From the NCBI GenBank assembly GCA_964552655.1, contig CAZKHG010000014.1, positions 8,191 through 72,190 of the forward strand: 64,000 nucleotides of DNA, written 5' to 3'. The DNA is from CAZKHG01 sp964552655. Its GTDB lineage: Bacteria; Bacteroidota; Bacteroidia; Bacteroidales; Tenuifilaceae. Made by a program: the position numbers and the translations under genes. The notes below the pieces were generated by a model. The model saw only the letters and a list, made by a program, of their open reading frames with translations. It made no database searches and was not told where the DNA came from. Positions 63,284 through 64,000 of this stretch are shown here, piece by piece (the first letter of the stretch is position 1; each line of letters starts with the position of its first letter).

Positions 63284-64000
63284 ATGAAAAAACCATTCCT
63301 CAAGCAAAGCCTGTCCCTATTGGCTTTAATTACGTTGTTTGCAATGTTCTTCATCGCCTGCGAAAAGGAGGAGCTTAACCCCCAATCGTCATTAACGGTT
63401 AATAATGAGGCGGTGATTCCCGGACCCCTGGCTGCAGCAACACAGGACAACAATTTAGCGCTTGGCAATCCATCGGGTGCAGTTGCCAGCACCTCCTACC
63501 CCAACAACTACCTGATGACCAAAACGCAGTACGTTTTGTCGTACAACAACAGCAAAAAAACCTGCAACTGGGTGTCATGGCACCTGAGTACGGCTTGGCT
63601 GGGCACCGCTCCGCGTACAGATGTTTTCACCTCTGATCCTACCCTGCCTTCAACCTGGGTAAAAGTTACCACAACCGATTACACCAACACCGGATTTGAC
63701 CGTGGCCATATGTGCCCCAGCGCAGACAGGACACTTACAACCACCGATAATGCGGCTACCTTTTTGATGACCAATATTATCCCACAGGCACCTAAAAACA
63801 ACCAGGTAACATGGGCTGCTCTGGAAAACTATTGCAGAACACTTGCAACCAGTGGTTACGAAATGTACATAATTTCAGGCCCTTATGGGCAGGGTGGAAC
63901 TGGTTCGTTGGGTTATGCCGCAACAATATCCACAAAAAGCATTGTGGTTCCCTCCTATGTTTGGAAGATTATTGTGGTTCTTCCGGTTGGCACAAGCGAT
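63284..64000 (+). CDS. Exported DNA/RNA non-specific endonuclease (cut by window end)
   Basis: 239 codons lie in the window. A lipoprotein-type signal (lipobox FIAC, Cys26) is followed by the His-Me-finger nuclease motif DRGH at 139-142 (FDRGHMCPSADRT), TNIIPQAPKNNQ (N164 and the metal-binding asparagine nearby) and LENY. Enzymes of this NucA type cleave DNA and RNA outside the cell or in the periplasm. The frame begins at ATG 63284 and stays open to the window edge, so the C-terminus is missing here. Confidence 0.92.
   Translation, partial: MKKPFLKQSLSLLALITLFAMFFIACEKEELNPQSSLTVNNEAVIPGPLAAATQDNNLALGNPSGAVASTSYPNNYLMTKTQYVLSYNNSKKTCNWVSWHLSTAWLGTAPRTDVFTSDPTLPSTWVKVTTTDYTNTGFDRGHMCPSADRTLTTTDNAATFLMTNIIPQAPKNNQVTWAALENYCRTLATSGYEMYIISGPYGQGGTGSLGYAATISTKSIVVPSYVWKIIVVLPVGTSD

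Noticed and set aside
1..64000. CRISPR arrays, insertion sequences, prophage or integration sites
   Set aside because: No regularly spaced direct repeats, transposase, integrase or tail/capsid genes; tRNA-Leu shows no duplicated 3' end nearby.

Overview
The window is a chromosomal segment from a member of the Bacteroidota, probably a Bacteroidales/Marinilabiliales-type anaerobe. Evidence: promoters of the Bacteroidota form (TTTG, about 19-21 bases, then TAnnTTTG); BlaI/M56 pairs with a carboxypeptidase-regulatory-like domain fused to the peptidase; long FtsX/MacB-type permeases without an ATPase; a membrane pyrophosphatase with the K+-dependent signature; a ribosomal protein S16 with a long tail; and DUF5723 and head-GIN secreted proteins. 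Most of the window is ordinary, densely packed core genome. No phage, insertion sequence, CRISPR array or rRNA was seen.

Layout. 1-7.3 kb: a sigma/anti-sigma pair, a divergent VWA-domain surface protein, and a regulatory cassette (FtsX-type permease, BlaI repressor, M56 sensor peptidase) with three palindromic BlaI-like boxes. 7.4-9.8 kb: serS, a frameshifted four-helix-bundle gene, rpmA and rplU. 10-18 kb: a bifunctional-nuclease-like protein, a YfaP-like secreted protein, hppA, a ComM-type ATPase, and a beta-barrel/lipoprotein pair. 18-22.4 kb: rpsP-rimM, a thioesterase, a PglF/WbpM-type sugar dehydratase and a head-GIN protein. 22.4-30 kb: a surface-glycan operon read leftward (CMP-nonulosonate synthetase fused to a phosphatase, NeuB-type synthase, sialyltransferase-like protein, GT2, LicC-like nucleotidyltransferase, CDP-glycerol-type transferase, tsaC) and a divergent GT90. 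30-40 kb: dapD, an S9 peptidase, a threonine dehydratase/serine racemase-type enzyme, and a mutL-rhomboid-rhomboid-EEP run. 40-50.5 kb: dnaE, trxA, tRNA-Leu, thyA, folA, clpX, and prfB with its programmed frameshift. 50.5-64 kb: threonine aldolase, a Memo-like lipoprotein with a barrel partner, a NahK-like kinase, recX, prmC, ribD, hemolysin III, a second FtsX-type permease, a SemiSWEET, a serine hydrolase and an exported DNA/RNA endonuclease cut by the window end.

Two places deserve most attention. The first is the BlaI cassette, where identical palindromes contain the -7 promoter element of both the repressor gene and the upstream permease gene. The second is the glycan operon: it joins a SAF-less nonulosonate synthase, a synthetase-phosphatase fusion with an intact HAD active site, a transferase with sialyltransferase-like motifs, and a CDP-alditol-type pair. 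Together these predict a sialic-acid-like, possibly phospho-alditol-decorated surface glycan. All functional calls come from reading motifs and family resemblance; no database search was run.
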